Source of the DNA: Oegoconia quadripuncta
Lineage: Eukaryota; Arthropoda; Insecta; Lepidoptera; Autostichidae
DNA: 64,000 bases
Assembly: GCA_949316235.1 (NCBI GenBank)
Contig: OX438744.1
Span: forward strand, 25,841,578-25,905,577
Direction: 5' to 3'
Numbering within the stretch: the stretch's first letter is position 1; each line of letters begins with the position of its first letter. Shown piece by piece: positions 32,721 through 43,657 of the stretch. A program made the translations under genes and the position numbers. The notes under the pieces are model-generated. The model saw only the letters and a program-made list of their open reading frames with translations, searched no databases and had not been told where the DNA came from.

Positions 32721-33540
32721 AATACAGGGGGAATTTTCCATTCTCCCTTAATTTTTTTTTAATTACAGTAGTTTTTCTAATTTTTGATGTAGAAATTGCA
32801 TTAATTTTACCAATTATTACCTCATTTAAATTAACTAATATTTTTATCTGAACTAAAATTAGATTTTTTTTTATTATCATTTTAATAATAGGATTATACC
32901 ATGAATGAAACCAAAACATACTTAGCTGAACTAACTAATTATTAACTAAGGATTATAGTTTAACTAAAACATTTGAGTTGCATTCAAAATATATTGCTTT
33001 TCAATATAATTAAATAAGAAGCAATTTTGCATTTAATTTCGACTTGCACTTTTAATACACCCGTATTTATTAATGTGTTTGATTAATATTTCTTGGAGTC
33101 GATTTAAGATGAAGAATCCAACGTTACCTAATTCTCAGTAAAATCCACTAAGCATTAAATACAGCTACATCTATTTTTCCTTCTGGCGCAGTCAGGTCAG
33201 GTAACTAAATCATAAAGTCTGTATACCTAGTGGAAAACTTGACGAAACTTTTCACTCCTGCTTCACATCAACACGACCTTGTTTCCATAATCTGTGCCAA
33301 AGATGCAATGCAGGTAGTTTGGAAAAATACGGGAGGCTTTGCCGGTGTCGGACGTAAGGGGGGATGAGGCTCCAGCTTTTATTGGCTGCGTCGCTTCGGG
33401 AATTTCATTACGACGCTAACTTCGATTCTCTACTGAACCGTTTCTAATTAGTTCTCGTTCCGATGCTATTTATTTTGCGCCCAGATGTAATTATGCTTGA
33501 AGGACTGGTTTTTGAAATGTGAGCGAAATATTGCTTTGAG
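32721..33540. other. Unassigned AT-rich sequence
   Basis: No repeat or coding signal. A GC-richer patch near 33330-33420 has no supported splice pair. Confidence 0.4.
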
Positions 33541-33965
33541 CACATAATTTTTTGGTTACCAAATGGAATTTACAGCTGACAATGGCTATTAGCAAATTGT
33601 TTTTTTCCATTGTATCGACAGTTACATAAATTAGTTACTACATGGGACTGAAGAGTTAAAGTTTTTAACGGTTACTAAATGAGAAATGGCTTTTCCCATT
33701 TTATAACTAGTTAAGAAATTTTGTGATCACTTGAGGTGGAAAATTCACAGTTGGTATCTTAAATGGGAAATTGCTTATCCATTGTGTAGACAGTCACCAG
33801 ATGGGACTGAAGAGGCGAAATTGGTTACTAAATAGGAAATTGGTTTTCCCTTTTTGTAACTTGTTACGAAATTCAGTGATCACATTGGCTGGAAGATTCA
33901 CAGTTGGTAACTGGCTACTAAATCGGAAACTGCTTTTCCAATATTTGATTACCAAAATGGAAGAA
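33541..33965. repeat. Degenerate tandem repeat, period 150-180
   Basis: About 2.3 units. Landmarks recur in order: ACAGTTGGTA or ACAGCTGACA, ACTAAATGGGAAATTG-like words, CCATTGTRTMGACAGT, GGGACTGAAGAG, and TTTTGTAACTNGTTA with GTGATCAC. The frame with NWLLNRKL twice (33771-34076) comes from this repetition. Confidence 0.6.
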
Positions 33966-34727
33966 TGTTTTTTTTTTCATTTCTATGTATTAAGTAGTAC
34001 CTATATTCAGGTTTGTGTAAATTATATCTTGAAAATATATCACAATGTAATAACCGATATTAAATTGAACTTGTAACACAGATGTGACATACAAAATGAC
34101 GTGCGTGCGTATCTTAAGTACGATCCAGTTCCAAAGAAGTTTGCTGTAGTTGAAACGGTAGTAGTTTGAACATACTGACTGACAGAAAAATGCAATAACC
34201 CCTGTTATTATTTCCAGTAGATTTGAATTGACATTCAACAAATGATATCTTACGTTGAAACAAATGGTTGTAGTTTGAACGATATGTAGTTTAGAGATGC
34301 GGTTGGTATTTGATGCGTTAGGCAAGACAATGGTGCAAGTTACCAGATTCCACACTAAAACAATTAAGAACATCTAGACAAACATGCGACTTATTATTAT
34401 GTTTGCGACCGGTTGCCATGATGAGCAAAATATTTATTTTTTATAAATAAACAAGATTATATTTTGTATATCAAAAAGCCGATATACTCCAATTAGGTCA
34501 TATATTTAGTAATCAATATAGCTAGAAAAAATAAACGATTGTTACGGATTCAGTTACTGTTATGTTTCCGCTTGTAGGATGTTTATCACTCCTTAATTAG
34601 ATAAATAATTAAGGAATAAAATGTAACCTCATATTTTTATAGCCAGAATCGATTCCGTATGTGCTTCTAACCAAACTATACTTTCAGGTTTCACATATAC
34701 AATAAATAATAAACAAACAAACAAACA
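33966..34727. other. Unassigned AT-rich sequence
   Basis: Includes an open frame of about 125 codons (33990-34373, -) without recognisable features. No repeat match. Confidence 0.4.
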
Positions 34728-34850
34728 AAATATTCTTTATTGTACAACAATAAGTAACATAACAACGATAAATAAGAAAAAGGGGATAGTACAATTTGGC
34801 GGCCTTATCACTAAAAGCGATCTCTTCCAGGCACCTTTGGTTTAGGAAAC
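34728..34850 (-). mobile_element. LINE-L 3' end
   Basis: Antisense tail with ATTCTTTATTGTACAACAA and GCGATCTCTTCCAGG, as in 4.1 kb and 38.6 kb. Confidence 0.6.
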
Positions 34851-34864
34851 ATTAATAAAATTGC

Positions 34865-35097
34865 ATAAATAAATATTTCGGATACTTAGGTACACCAATT
34901 ATCTAGTCCCAAACGAAGCAAAGCTTGTATACTAGGTAACGGATGAACATACATAAATATAAATATTTATATAAACAGTCATGACTCGGGAATTAATGTT
35001 CATATTCATCACACAAACATTTTACCCCTCACGGGATTCGAAGCCGCAACCGTCGGTTTCGCTGACAATCACTATTCACTACTCAATCGGTCGTAAA
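34865..35097 (-). mobile_element. SINE-C copy
   Basis: Minus-strand SINE-C. The B box is changed (GGCTTCGAATCC) and the A box is decayed (GAGTAGTGAATAGTG). Confidence 0.8.
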
Positions 35098-35429
35098 ATA
35101 AAAATTTCATAATATGATTTCGGAAATAAATTAACACTTAGCTATATATAGGCTCTTTTGTACTTTGCATGTCCAAAAGGACAAACTTAACCTTATCAGT
35201 AGAGTATAATACAGGCGGTGGCAAAGAAAACATGGCAATTCTCATGGGTTACATGACTACTAGAAAGGTTTTTTGATAAGCTGAAAATTAATTGCTTCCT
35301 TTTTCTTTCAGGCCCAGGGTGTATCAAGCGAGTTCTGTGTGTGTTTGTGTGATTCGCGTGTGATATTGTGACATAGTGCTCATGCAAATGTGTCTGCCCG
35401 CGCATTCACTTTAGTACATCTAAGTTGTA
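35098..35429. other. Sequence upstream of the GC-rich exon
   Basis: No repeat after SINE-C. TATATATAGGC lies at 35143, too far upstream to be the TATA box of the exon. GTGTGTTTGTGTGATTC runs lead into the GC-rich block. Confidence 0.35.
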
Positions 35430-35573
35430 ATACGTTCGTTGTTCGTGCTCATTCGTCGCGTGTTCGGTTTTGTTCGCGCGCCGGGTTCGTTAACCGCGGC
35501 GTCGCGAGCCGGGAGCGTGGCATGCGGAGCGGGGGTCGCGGGGCGCGGGCGGGGCCCCGCTAGCGCCGCCGCG
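35430..35573 (+). promoter_or_regulatory. CpG-rich 5' UTR/promoter block
   Basis: A sharp switch from AT-rich sequence to dense CpG (GCGCGCCGGG, GGCGTCGCGAGCC, GGGGCGCGGGCGGGG). No TATA box lies in the 100 bases upstream. The composition is unlike anything else in the window and fits the promoter and leader of a host gene read to the right. Confidence 0.55.
35522..35563 (+). CDS. Upstream ORF, 13 codons
   Basis: ATG-started frame encoding MRSGGRGARAGPR and a TAG that ends ten bases before the main start codon. Its own start context (GTGGCATGC) is weak. If the leader is transcribed this far, the uORF could lower initiation at the main ATG. That role is inferred only. Confidence 0.4.
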   Translation: MRSGGRGARAGPR

Positions 35574-35637
35574 ATGCGCGCACGCGCTGCCGCCGCGCAA
35601 TTTGCCCTGCTCGTATTGGCGCATCTGCCTCCACCAG
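35574..35637 (+). CDS. First coding exon, signal peptide, host gene
   Basis: The frame starts at ATG 35574 in a strong context (GCCGCCGCGATGC). It encodes 21 codons beginning MRARAAAA, then a hydrophobic stretch FALLVLAHL ending in PPP, and one further base. The exon ends at CAG|GTAAGT, a consensus 5' splice site, leaving a phase-1 intron. A positively charged start, a hydrophobic core and small residues fit an N-terminal signal peptide, so the product is probably secreted or membrane-anchored. Signal-peptide exons with phase-1 introns are common in immunoglobulin-superfamily and receptor genes, but nothing here identifies the family. Later exons were not found downstream, so the first intron would exceed 25 kb or the other exons are too short to see. 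The longer frame from TTG 35439 has no supporting ATG. Confidence 0.6.
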
Positions 35638-36510
35638 GTAAGTAATAGCTTTTACAAAGATATCCAATGGTTGAAAAGACGTAAGGAAATGTTCACGTTG
35701 GTAACTTTCTTGATTGGCAGCACTGTCCACAATAATTCATCACGATATCAGCCACACGGTACAGCTAGGATGTCCACCCAGAAGGTGGCTTGATGCTAAC
35801 CGCTTCTAATAGTTGTCCCTACGGCGATGTCTTTCGAGTTCTAATAAAAGGCATCTAAATATATCAGGCTGTTAGAACAATTATTTGCTAGTCCTGTTAG
35901 TTTATTTCACTCCTTGTTTAACAAACTCCGGTACCCCGTCTCCTCATCATTTCTAGTATAAGCTGGTCTCGTTCAGATTTCCGATAGAGTTGCGCAGCCT
36001 GCTTGTATCTAGTAGTGTCACGGACGTCGTGCCGTCGACTGTACCTACCAGAATTATTAGCAAAGAAATAGCAATAAAAATTTGGTGACATTTATAATTT
36101 TCCATCTGTCTCTAATATGTAGGTATGCCGTTAAAACAAAAACTCTTCGATCCATAGACAAAATTCGTCCGGAGAGTATAAAAGGGGCCATAAAACACAA
36201 AATTGATGCCGGACTAGCCAAAAATTGTTTTATCCTAAAACTTTTCTCTTGCCGCGGAGCGGAAGGGGGGCAGGGCGATCTTTATTGAAATTGAAAACCG
36301 TTCCCAACGAACAGGGGGAAAAGGTTCTGTATGAATAAACTTGATAAAATTTACGTAAACGTAAAAAAGTTTTGGATGGATACCAGGTTGCGGACCTTGG
36401 CCGGGTATTGGCTTGAAGTGAAGATGTCAGAGGAAAGAATGATTATTTCAGAATATCAACTACAAAGCCAATACACACGCTGGACGTAGGACGGAGGACG
36501 GAGGACGCTT
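35638..36510 (+). other. Proposed first intron, 5' part
   Basis: Begins with the GTAAGT donor. No repeat was recognised in this stretch. AGTATAAAAGG near 36176 is TATA-like without an initiator. Confidence 0.4.
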
Positions 36511-36819
36511 AACCTCCTCCGTGGCTCGATGTAAACAACTTTGGGTTTACGATTCGATCCCCAGCGGGATACATGTTTAGTACTCGGTTTGGTTGGTGGT
36601 AGGGCATTTTAAATGTCCGCCTGGCTAGCTACCACCATCTTATCTAAATCTGCCGCCAAGCAGCAATGTTGATAGTATTGTTCCGGTTGTCAGAGATAAG
36701 ATAGCCAATCCCCCAAATATGTTGGAGTTTCCGGGTTAGTACGCTTCCACCTTCGACCTCATCTTCACTTAACATCAGGTGTGATTGAAGTCAAGTACCA
36801 ACTCGTTAAGCATAAAAAA
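36511..36819 (+). mobile_element. SINE-A, B box deleted
   Basis: Full-length layout except for a deletion that joins TTTACGATTCGATCCCC, losing about 15 bases before the B box. Faces the next SINE-A tail to tail. Confidence 0.85.
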
Positions 36820-36833
36820 GGGATAGTGGTTTG

Positions 36834-37074
36834 TTTTGTACAACGGGTTAGCATTTAACCTCAATCACACCTGATGTTAAGTGAAAGACAACCGTAACAC
36901 AACAATGCCATTAACATTGCTGTTTGTCACCAGACTTAGATACGATTGTGGTAGCTAGCCAGACGGGCATTCAAAATTCCCTACCACCAACTAAACCAAA
37001 CATATCCGCTGGGGACGGAACCCGCGCCCTCCGATTCTTAAAACCTATGTTATTTACATTGAGCCACGGTGGCC
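36834..37074 (-). mobile_element. SINE-A, internally deleted
   Basis: Minus strand with a shortened 3' half (the CCCCAAATGTGTTGGGG section is missing). The head is complete to the antisense of GTGGCTCAATG. Confidence 0.8.
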
Positions 37075-37660
37075 ATTACAACGTTATGTATTGATTTATT
37101 TCCAATCTTTGACTTTCACAGCCCGTTTTGTAACTTTTCTGTCCTATTACATGTTTAGTATCCCAAACTAACTAAAAACCTCGTTCCAAACAGTTATTAC
37201 AGTACCCAAGGCGATGAGGTTGTGACCCCAACTATTCCATACCAACCAAGGCAGTGGAGTTACTTGAAAACCTAAACAGATTATTAAAATTACCTCTGAG
37301 GCCCCACATCAAAGGTATACCGAAGATGGCCGAGGCTACCTCAAAATTGCTTCCTACACATAAATTAGAAAACTTCGTGCAATAACCAAGTTCCGAGTAA
37401 ACAAGTAGCCAATAAATAGTTGCATTTCAAAGTAGACTCGGGCCGGAATAAAGTAATGGGTCATGAGTCATATTTGGGTCATGTTTGAACAAAATTAAAT
37501 TTGGAGAATGAAAATTATAACTGCTTTAGCAATATACATTTCATAGACAATTCATATATTTATTGCATTACATATAATAATAGGTAAGTACTAACATACA
37601 CATGTACCTTGTCAGGCATGGCAATATGGAGGAAAGGAATATCTATGTTATTAATGTCGA
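37075..37660. other. Unassigned sequence
   Basis: Nothing recognised. Confidence 0.4.
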
Positions 37661-37739
37661 CCGTTACCTTCGACCTCATCTTCACTTAACATCAGGTGTG
37701 ACTGAGGCCAAGTACGAACTCCTCGTGCATAAAAAAAAA
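37661..37739 (+). mobile_element. SINE-A 3' tail only
   Basis: Last 75 bases of the family (CTTCGACCTCATCTTCACTT to the A-run), a strongly 5'-truncated copy. Confidence 0.75.
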
Positions 37740-37910
37740 TACCAATAGTTATAATTTTTATGAAGCCACATATGTATGTTGTGAGTTCAAAGAAAGTGCT
37801 CCAATTCCACAGTCAATCAACAATAAACAAAAATAAATAAATAAGATGTCAATAATATATAACAGAATACTCCGATAAGTGTCAGTCAGAAAGGGAAACT
37901 ACTCAGCTTA

Positions 37911-38096
37911 AGGCTGCCCGCCCACGGCCGATAATCGGTGACCGATTTTTTGTAGGAGAAAAATGGAACGTGCTGACTGCCCCATGCTGATTCAACGCCC
38001 ATGTCCTACAAAAAATCGGTCACAATATCGGTGATAGTATTGAGGAAAAAATCGGCCCGATTATCGGTCGTACAAAAAGTCGGTCGTGGGCGGTCA
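37911..38096. mobile_element. MITE with CCGCCCACG ends
   Basis: The left end GCCCGCCCACGGCCGATAAT and the complement of the right end ACCGCCCACGACCGAC are inverted repeats. Internal AAAAAATCGG / CCGATTTTTT words mirror each other. About 186 bases, non-coding. The target duplication is unclear. Confidence 0.6.
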
Positions 38097-38256
38097 CATT
38101 TATGCTGTGCTTGTTACGAGCTCAACGGTGGTTTACTGTCGCACCCAGAGGAGACGAATTACCGTCGCATGTTGCATAAAGACAGGACAAAGTTCCACCA
38201 TCTTTCGGAACCTTCACTCGTTACTACAAGGGGATGTTGCGATTGCGGACGATTTT

Positions 38257-38305
38257 AACCGCCTCCGTGGCTCAATGTAAACAACATTGGGTTTATGATT
38301 CGGAG
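38257..38305 (+). mobile_element. SINE-A head only
   Basis: First 49 bases (AACCGCCTCCGTGGCTCAAT... to ATTCGGAG), then unrelated sequence with a (CTAT)n run. Confidence 0.8.
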
Positions 38306-38635
38306 TAGAGGTTATGTGTGTGTACATGGATGCAAATAAATGCTCATCTATCTATCTATCTTTTGTAAATAATTTTTATTATCAAATTTTTAATGTCTAC
38401 TAGAACCTTATTAATAAAAGTGTACACATTGCCCCTTAAATGTTTTAGTGACTTTGTGTAAACGACCGACATGAAGAGCAAGTTTATTTTTATACCTTGT
38501 AGGTACATTATACATATCAGTAATTTTCTTAAACCATTCTAGATTTAAAGATCCGTGGATTTTTAAGTTACAAAAAAGAACATTGGAAAAGCACTATAAT
38601 ACGGTTCACTAGATATTATTGTTATTAAATTCATT
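38306..38635. other. Unassigned sequence
   Basis: No clear repeat. A short CTATCTATCTATC tract lies near 38350. Confidence 0.35.
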
Positions 38636-38720
38636 ATTGCACACAAATATAAAATACAAAGAACATTTAACATAGATGATGAAGTGTACAAAGGCGGTCT
38701 TATCGCTGATAGCGATTTCT
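38636..38720 (-). mobile_element. LINE-L 3' end
   Basis: Antisense tail with TTGCACACAAATATAAAA, AAAGGCGGTCTTATCGC and GATTTCTTCCAGAC. Confidence 0.6.
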
Positions 38721-38926
38721 TCCAGACAACCTCAGTTAAAGAAGCTTTTTAATAAGTAGTTGGATAGTGCAAAGTAAAAGATGAATAACTTTAAATATCA
38801 GTAGGTACATATACGATACATACATAGAAAATACATAGGTGTAGTAGAATACCTACAAAGATAAACACTTACTAAAATAAACAACACATATAAATAAGTA
38901 TAATAATTAAATACAATAGATATTGT
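38721..38926. other. Unassigned AT-rich sequence
   Basis: Nothing recognised. Confidence 0.35.
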
Positions 38927-39260
38927 TCATCATCATCATCTTATTTAAGAGCCATGGTCTTGGCCGTGGAGATTTTTCCATATCTCTCTGCTCTCCGCCT
39001 TCCTCTTGACCTCCTGATACGACACGACGTTCAACTTCTCTTTTATCTGCTGCATGTAGCTTATTCACGGCTTTCCTCTTTTTCTTTTCCCCTCTATTCT
39101 TCCTTCTATTATGGTTTTGATGAAATCATCGTGTGGTATAAGTTGTCCCAGCATTTTCCCTCTTCTATTCTCAATTACTCCCAACAATTTCCTTTTTTCC
39201 TTTACTGTATTTAAAACCTCTTCGTTCGTTTTCTTCTCTGTCCAGATATTGTTACATTCC
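38927..39260 (-). pseudogene. LINE-V C-terminal fragment
   Basis: The minus strand aligns with the 57 kb copy. It includes the antisense of ELxWTEKxTNEEVL-type codons and a lysine-rich end, with a (GAT)n tail at the 38927 side. Frames are broken. Confidence 0.65.
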
Positions 39261-39904
39261 CTAAAATAACCGACAGTTTTAGATTGACCGGCGATGACAC
39301 GTGACCACAGATAGGTTTACCACGTCAGTCTGTGGCTTAAAATGTTTCGACGTGACGTCAGTTACTAAAAGGACAAACTTCGGGTCACGTGATTCAAATT
39401 GTGGGCGGCGATCTTTTACATACTGAAATGCCACCAAATATGCCGGATGAGTTGTTTTTACCGTAAGGAAAAAAATAGGGCATATTAGGTAAGTGAAATA
39501 GAAGTTATTGGCATAGGTAGTTTAATTTATTTTTTTTCAAAAATGCACGCGCCGGTCCGATGTAGACATGCGACTGGCGTGGTTCGTAGGGTTCTTATCA
39601 TGCGAAATTTACTTGGAACTCATATGTTCTCCAAGTTTTCTTTAAAAAAATAAAGGTATATATATTAGACTGGGTGGACCAGTCTTCAGAGTATACACAG
39701 TATAAATGGAAAAAGCGGAAGATGCGTAAATAAACATATAATCAAAGTAATACAAGGAAACTATACAAAACAGGAGAAGCCTCACAGTCACAAGTGTCAC
39801 AGCTGGGGACGTCAGAACACATTCTATAATATTTGAATTGATATACAAACTCTAACAATATAATCATTTACCAGATGGGATTAAGGACTTGCATCTAAAC
39901 CAAT
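39261..39904. other. Unassigned sequence
   Basis: No repeat or exon recognised. CACGTGA words cluster at 39296-39390 without a defined element. Confidence 0.35.
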
Positions 39905-40495
39905 TTGACGACCTGTTTGGTGTAATGGTTAAAAATTCTGACTGCTATACCAAAAGGTCGCGGGTTCGAATCCCGCTAGGGGCATGTTTGTATGATGAAT
40001 ACAGACATGTGGTCCCGAGTTATGGATGTTTTTCATTTATTTATGTATTTATTTACATTAACCGCCTCCGTGGCTCAATGTCAACAACATTGGGTTTACG
40101 ATTCGGAGGTCGCGGGTTCGATCCCCAGCGGGGTACATGTTTTAAGTACTCGGTTTGGTTGGTGGTAGGCCATTTTAAATGTCCGCCTGGCTAGCTACCA
40201 CCATCTTATCTAAATCTGCCGCCTTCCAGCAATGTTAATAGCATTGTTGTGTTCCGGTTGTCAGAGATAAGATAGCCAGTCCCCTAAATGTGTTGGGGTT
40301 TCCGGGTCAGTACGCTTCCACCTTCGACCTCATCTTCACTTAACATCAGGTGTGATTGAGGTCAAGTACCAACCCGTTGTGCATAAAAAAAAAAAAAAAA
40401 AATGTATATGTGTAGTTTATCAACCATCTGGTATCCATAATACAAGCCTAGTTGCTTAGTGTGGAACTAGATGGCGCTGTGTGTATGTAATATTT
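39905..40495 (+). mobile_element. SINE-B split by SINE-A
   Basis: Head and first body half lie at 39905-40059 (TTTGGTGTAATGGTTAAAAA, GGTTCGAATCCCGC), second half at 40403-40495. The break is in the A-rich middle of SINE-B. Confidence 0.9.
40060..40402 (+). mobile_element. SINE-A nested in SINE-B
   Basis: A complete and little-diverged SINE-A with intact A and B boxes and a long 3' A-run. It is the best consensus-like copy in the window and shows SINE-A was active after this SINE-B landed. Confidence 0.92.
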
Positions 40496-40654
40496 ATTTA
40501 TTTATTTATTAATTTAAACGGAAAATTCACTCTTGGCTAATAGAGGGTTGTTTCTACTCCACAGGCTAATATTTTAAACACAGAAACTGAAAACTATATA
40601 TTAATAGTTATAGGAAATAACATTGTTTTTTTTCTATCTACAAATTTCCTGTAA

Positions 40655-41145
40655 CTGTGGACTGTCTGGAAGAAATCGCTTTTAGTGATAAGACCGCCTA
40701 AATGTGTTCTATTATTATCATCAAAAATTATTGTAAATTATTTTGCGCAATAGAGAGTATCTGTTTTGTATTTTATTGTTATAAATTGTAATTTAATATG
40801 AGAATCTGACATTATTAATAATTAGTTAAATTAACATATTGTTATGTATTGTTATTTAATTGTATTTGACACAACATATATGAGGTAAGATGATATTAAT
40901 TCAGTTTAAATGTAACATTGTAATATTTAAAGTTATTCAGGGTTAACACAATGTTGTCGTTTAGCGTGTCTGTTTATAATCATTGCATGATTTTTTAATT
41001 CTAGTTTTATATTTTAAATATTTGTACGCCCTAACAGGCAGATTTTGTTGGACTACTTACCTACCTATCTACAAAATAAGACCTTTATCTGTATACCCAA
41101 AATCAAACAAATAAATAATTTTCTTTCTTTCTTTCTTTATTTATT
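40655..41145 (+). mobile_element. LINE 3' UTR remnants
   Basis: Starts with GAAGAAATCGCTTTTAGTG (LINE-L sense) and later has TATTTGTACGCCCTAACAGG as at 25.2 kb. It ends in a (TTTC)n tract. Probably the non-coding end of one LINE. Confidence 0.45.
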
Positions 41146-41161
41146 TAATTTAATAAAATAA

Positions 41162-41287
41162 AATAAATAAAATATCTTTACTCATACGCACAGCGCCATA
41201 TATGGCCACAGTAAGCATCTAGGCTTGTGTTATGGATACCAGATGGTTGATAAACTACACAAATACATTTTTTTTTGTAAATAAATG
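41162..41287 (-). mobile_element. SINE-B 3' half
   Basis: Minus strand, body and tail only. The head and B box are missing. Confidence 0.75.
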
Positions 41288-41447
41288 AAATTAATGATGT
41301 AATTATGTGGAACAGGTTACAAACGCGACGTCAAACGACAAAATTAACGCTTTATTCTATGATAGTTTCGAAAAAAAAAACAAATGTAATTCTTGTTACT
41401 TTTAAATCAAATAGTTAAATCTATTAAATAACGAAAATAAAAACATG

Positions 41448-41780
41448 TCAAGGTTTTACTAAATTGTCATTACCAGAGTAGAATCCATTTTCAAAATAAA
41501 AAAAATTCAGTTGCCAACTATACCTTTCGTCAATTTTCTTCACTGTCCTTCTGTTAAAATGCTCATAAATTCTCCATTGGGTAGGTAATTCTACCCTGGA
41601 GATACTACCTAACTCAATTTGACAGTGCGAGCGTGAACAGACACAAGTTACACAAAAAGTACCCCAGGGTGAATTGGTGGCCGACGGCATTATAAATAGG
41701 TCAGGAAAGTTACCTCCCTCGCGGTAAGTAAAAAGTCTATAGTTTGACGGGACACGGGACAAATCGCATGTGGGACGATT
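41448..41780 (-). other. Unassigned open frame, about 105 codons
   Basis: The minus strand from the TGA near 41780 stays open to 41448. It includes GGNFPDLFIMPSATNSPWGT, CVTCVCSRSHCQIELGS and VELPTQWRIYEHFNRRTVKK. The Cys-x2-Cys-x-Cys cluster and basic tail look protein-like, but there is no ATG at the start, no splice evidence and no family I recognise. It could be a fragment of a mobile-element ORF. Confidence 0.25.
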
Positions 41781-42036
41781 TTCCGCTCAGCGAAGATGAA
41801 CGGGACAATGGGTCGAGAGGCCCCCGCTAGGGATGTATTGGTTCTGTCACAGATTAGATAACTTCTTCTACCTTTCGCAAGTTTGCTTAACTGGTAAATA
41901 AGGTGTTAATAGCCCTGCTAAAACTGTCGATCAAATAAATGAGTAGTTAAAGATCCAATCAATCATAAGAAAAAAAATTAGAAGTAGCTTGACATTGACT
42001 TCCAAGAATTGTTAGTCAGTTCTTTCTCATCGATAT

Positions 42037-42083
42037 TAGGCTACGCTCTTCTCGGTGGAGTCCTTTCCACACTTCTCTCTAGT
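42037..42083 (-). mobile_element. LINE-V fragment
   Basis: Short match GCTCTTCTCGGTGGAGTCCT with CTTTCCACACTTCTCT, as at 730-780. Confidence 0.5.
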
Positions 42084-42109
42084 TAGTTACTTGTGAAATT
42101 ATTAAAAAT

Positions 42110-42345
42110 AAAACAAATATTAAATATTTCGGACACTTACACCAATCATCTAGTACTAAACTAAGCAAAGCTTGTGCTATGGATACTAGATAACGGATAA
42201 ACATACATAAATATTTATATAAACATCCATGACTCGGGAATAAATGTTTGTATTCATCACACAAACATTTACCCCTCGCGGGATTCGAACCCGCAACCGT
42301 TGGTTTCGATGACTGGGCCACTATCCACTACACCAATCGGTCGTC
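42110..42345 (-). mobile_element. SINE-C copy
   Basis: Minus-strand copy with intact B box GGTTCGAATCCCGC and head TTGGTGTAGTGGATAGTG. Full length. Confidence 0.85.
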
Positions 42346-42580
42346 GAAAAAGTGTGGTAATAAAAAAAATATTGCTCAAAGAGTACAGTATGGGTATAAT
42401 AAGATAGGTCTCCTCATGGGATACCGTAAATATAAAAAAAAAATAAGCAGCGGACGTGTGGCGAACTCCTAAATCAGGTACAGGCTATGTTTCTTTCCGT
42501 TTTAAAATTGAATAAATACCAAATAAGTAGGGATCATTTTCAATTTTCCTTTAGTTGTCGCTATAAGACTTATATAGATA

Positions 42581-42991
42581 CTAGCTTTCCGCCTGGGGAT
42601 TCGCCTGCGTGGTAAAAATGTAACGCGGAAATTTGTTTATCTCGCGGGAACTACTCACTTTATCTGGATAAAAAAATAATCCGGGGTATATTCTACTTAT
42701 ATACCAAATTTCATCCTAATCCGTTCATTCATTTCGCCGTGACTTAACAACGAAGAAACAAATAAACTACCCATTACGTGGTTCCTAACTACTTAGCTTG
42801 AACTTCAAAAAAAAAAAAAGGAAAAAAACAAAAAAAAAAAAACAATAATAGTTTATATGATGAAACCTGTAATTTGCTTTATTTTTTGTATTCGTACTTG
42901 GCAATATTTATACACAACTGTTGGTTTCTTTAATAAATAAATAAATAAATAAACAAACATCCAAACTTTCGCGTTTATAATATTACTCAGA
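42581..42991 (-). mobile_element. Helitron-I copy with internal insertion
   Basis: CTAG at 42581 with host A outside, and the opposite TC end at 42991 with host T outside. About 180 bases of A-rich sequence (42769-42950) are inserted after AAATAAAC, which is repeated at the other side. Confidence 0.7.
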
Positions 42992-43439
42992 TAACTGCTT
43001 GTGGACTGGGTTGATAGATTTTGGAGTCAAAACGGCAGTTTGGAACCAATGGAAATTCAGTCACACACCGACTTCGTTCGCGAACTGTCGTGTTTAAGTT
43101 GTAAAAAAATGCATCATGTACCACAGAAAAGTGACTAAAACATAAGAGTATCTTTTAAGTATAATAAATATAACATGTTACTAAAGAATTTATCCGTTAG
43201 ACTGGTCCATGCCTCTGGAGATGTGAGAGCTGGTGCCTACTTTGCTTAGCAGCTGAGCTTATGCATTCAGCGGGGCAATAGCGCTAGCGTACTAGGTACT
43301 ATGCCTCACGGAAGCGAGTTGGACGGCGTATTTTTTCTATAAGATATAGGTATTTTTAATTGTGTTTTATAAATTTGTTGTTTCATGTACATACTTAATT
43401 TAAATATATTACTTGTAAAACTCATATTTTTAATAAATA
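42992..43439. other. Unassigned sequence
   Basis: Nothing recognised. Confidence 0.4.
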
Positions 43440-43657
43440 CTAGCTTTCCACCCGCGGCTTCGCTGCGTGGATTAACTTTATCGCCGAAATTTATTTATCC
43501 CGCGGGAAGTACTCACTTTATCGGCATAAAAAATACCCTATGTCTTAATCCAGGGTATATTCTACCTATATACCAAATTTCACCCAAATCCGTTCATTCG
43601 TTACGCCGTGATGGAGCAACAAACAAACAAACATCCGCATTTATAATATTAGTTAGA
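43440..43657 (-). mobile_element. Helitron-I copy, complete
   Basis: 218 bases. The minus strand runs TCTAACTAATATTATAAATG to GGTGGAAAGCTAG, inserted between host A and T. A CCGCGG-containing hairpin precedes the CTAG end. Best copy of this family. Confidence 0.82.

Noticed and set aside
33771..34076. 101-codon frame with two NWLLNRKL motifs
   Set aside because: The repetition follows from the degenerate tandem DNA repeat beneath it.
35439..35573. N-terminal extension of the signal-peptide exon from TTG 35439
   Set aside because: It needs a non-ATG start and runs through GC-rich leader. The ATG at 35574 has a far better context.
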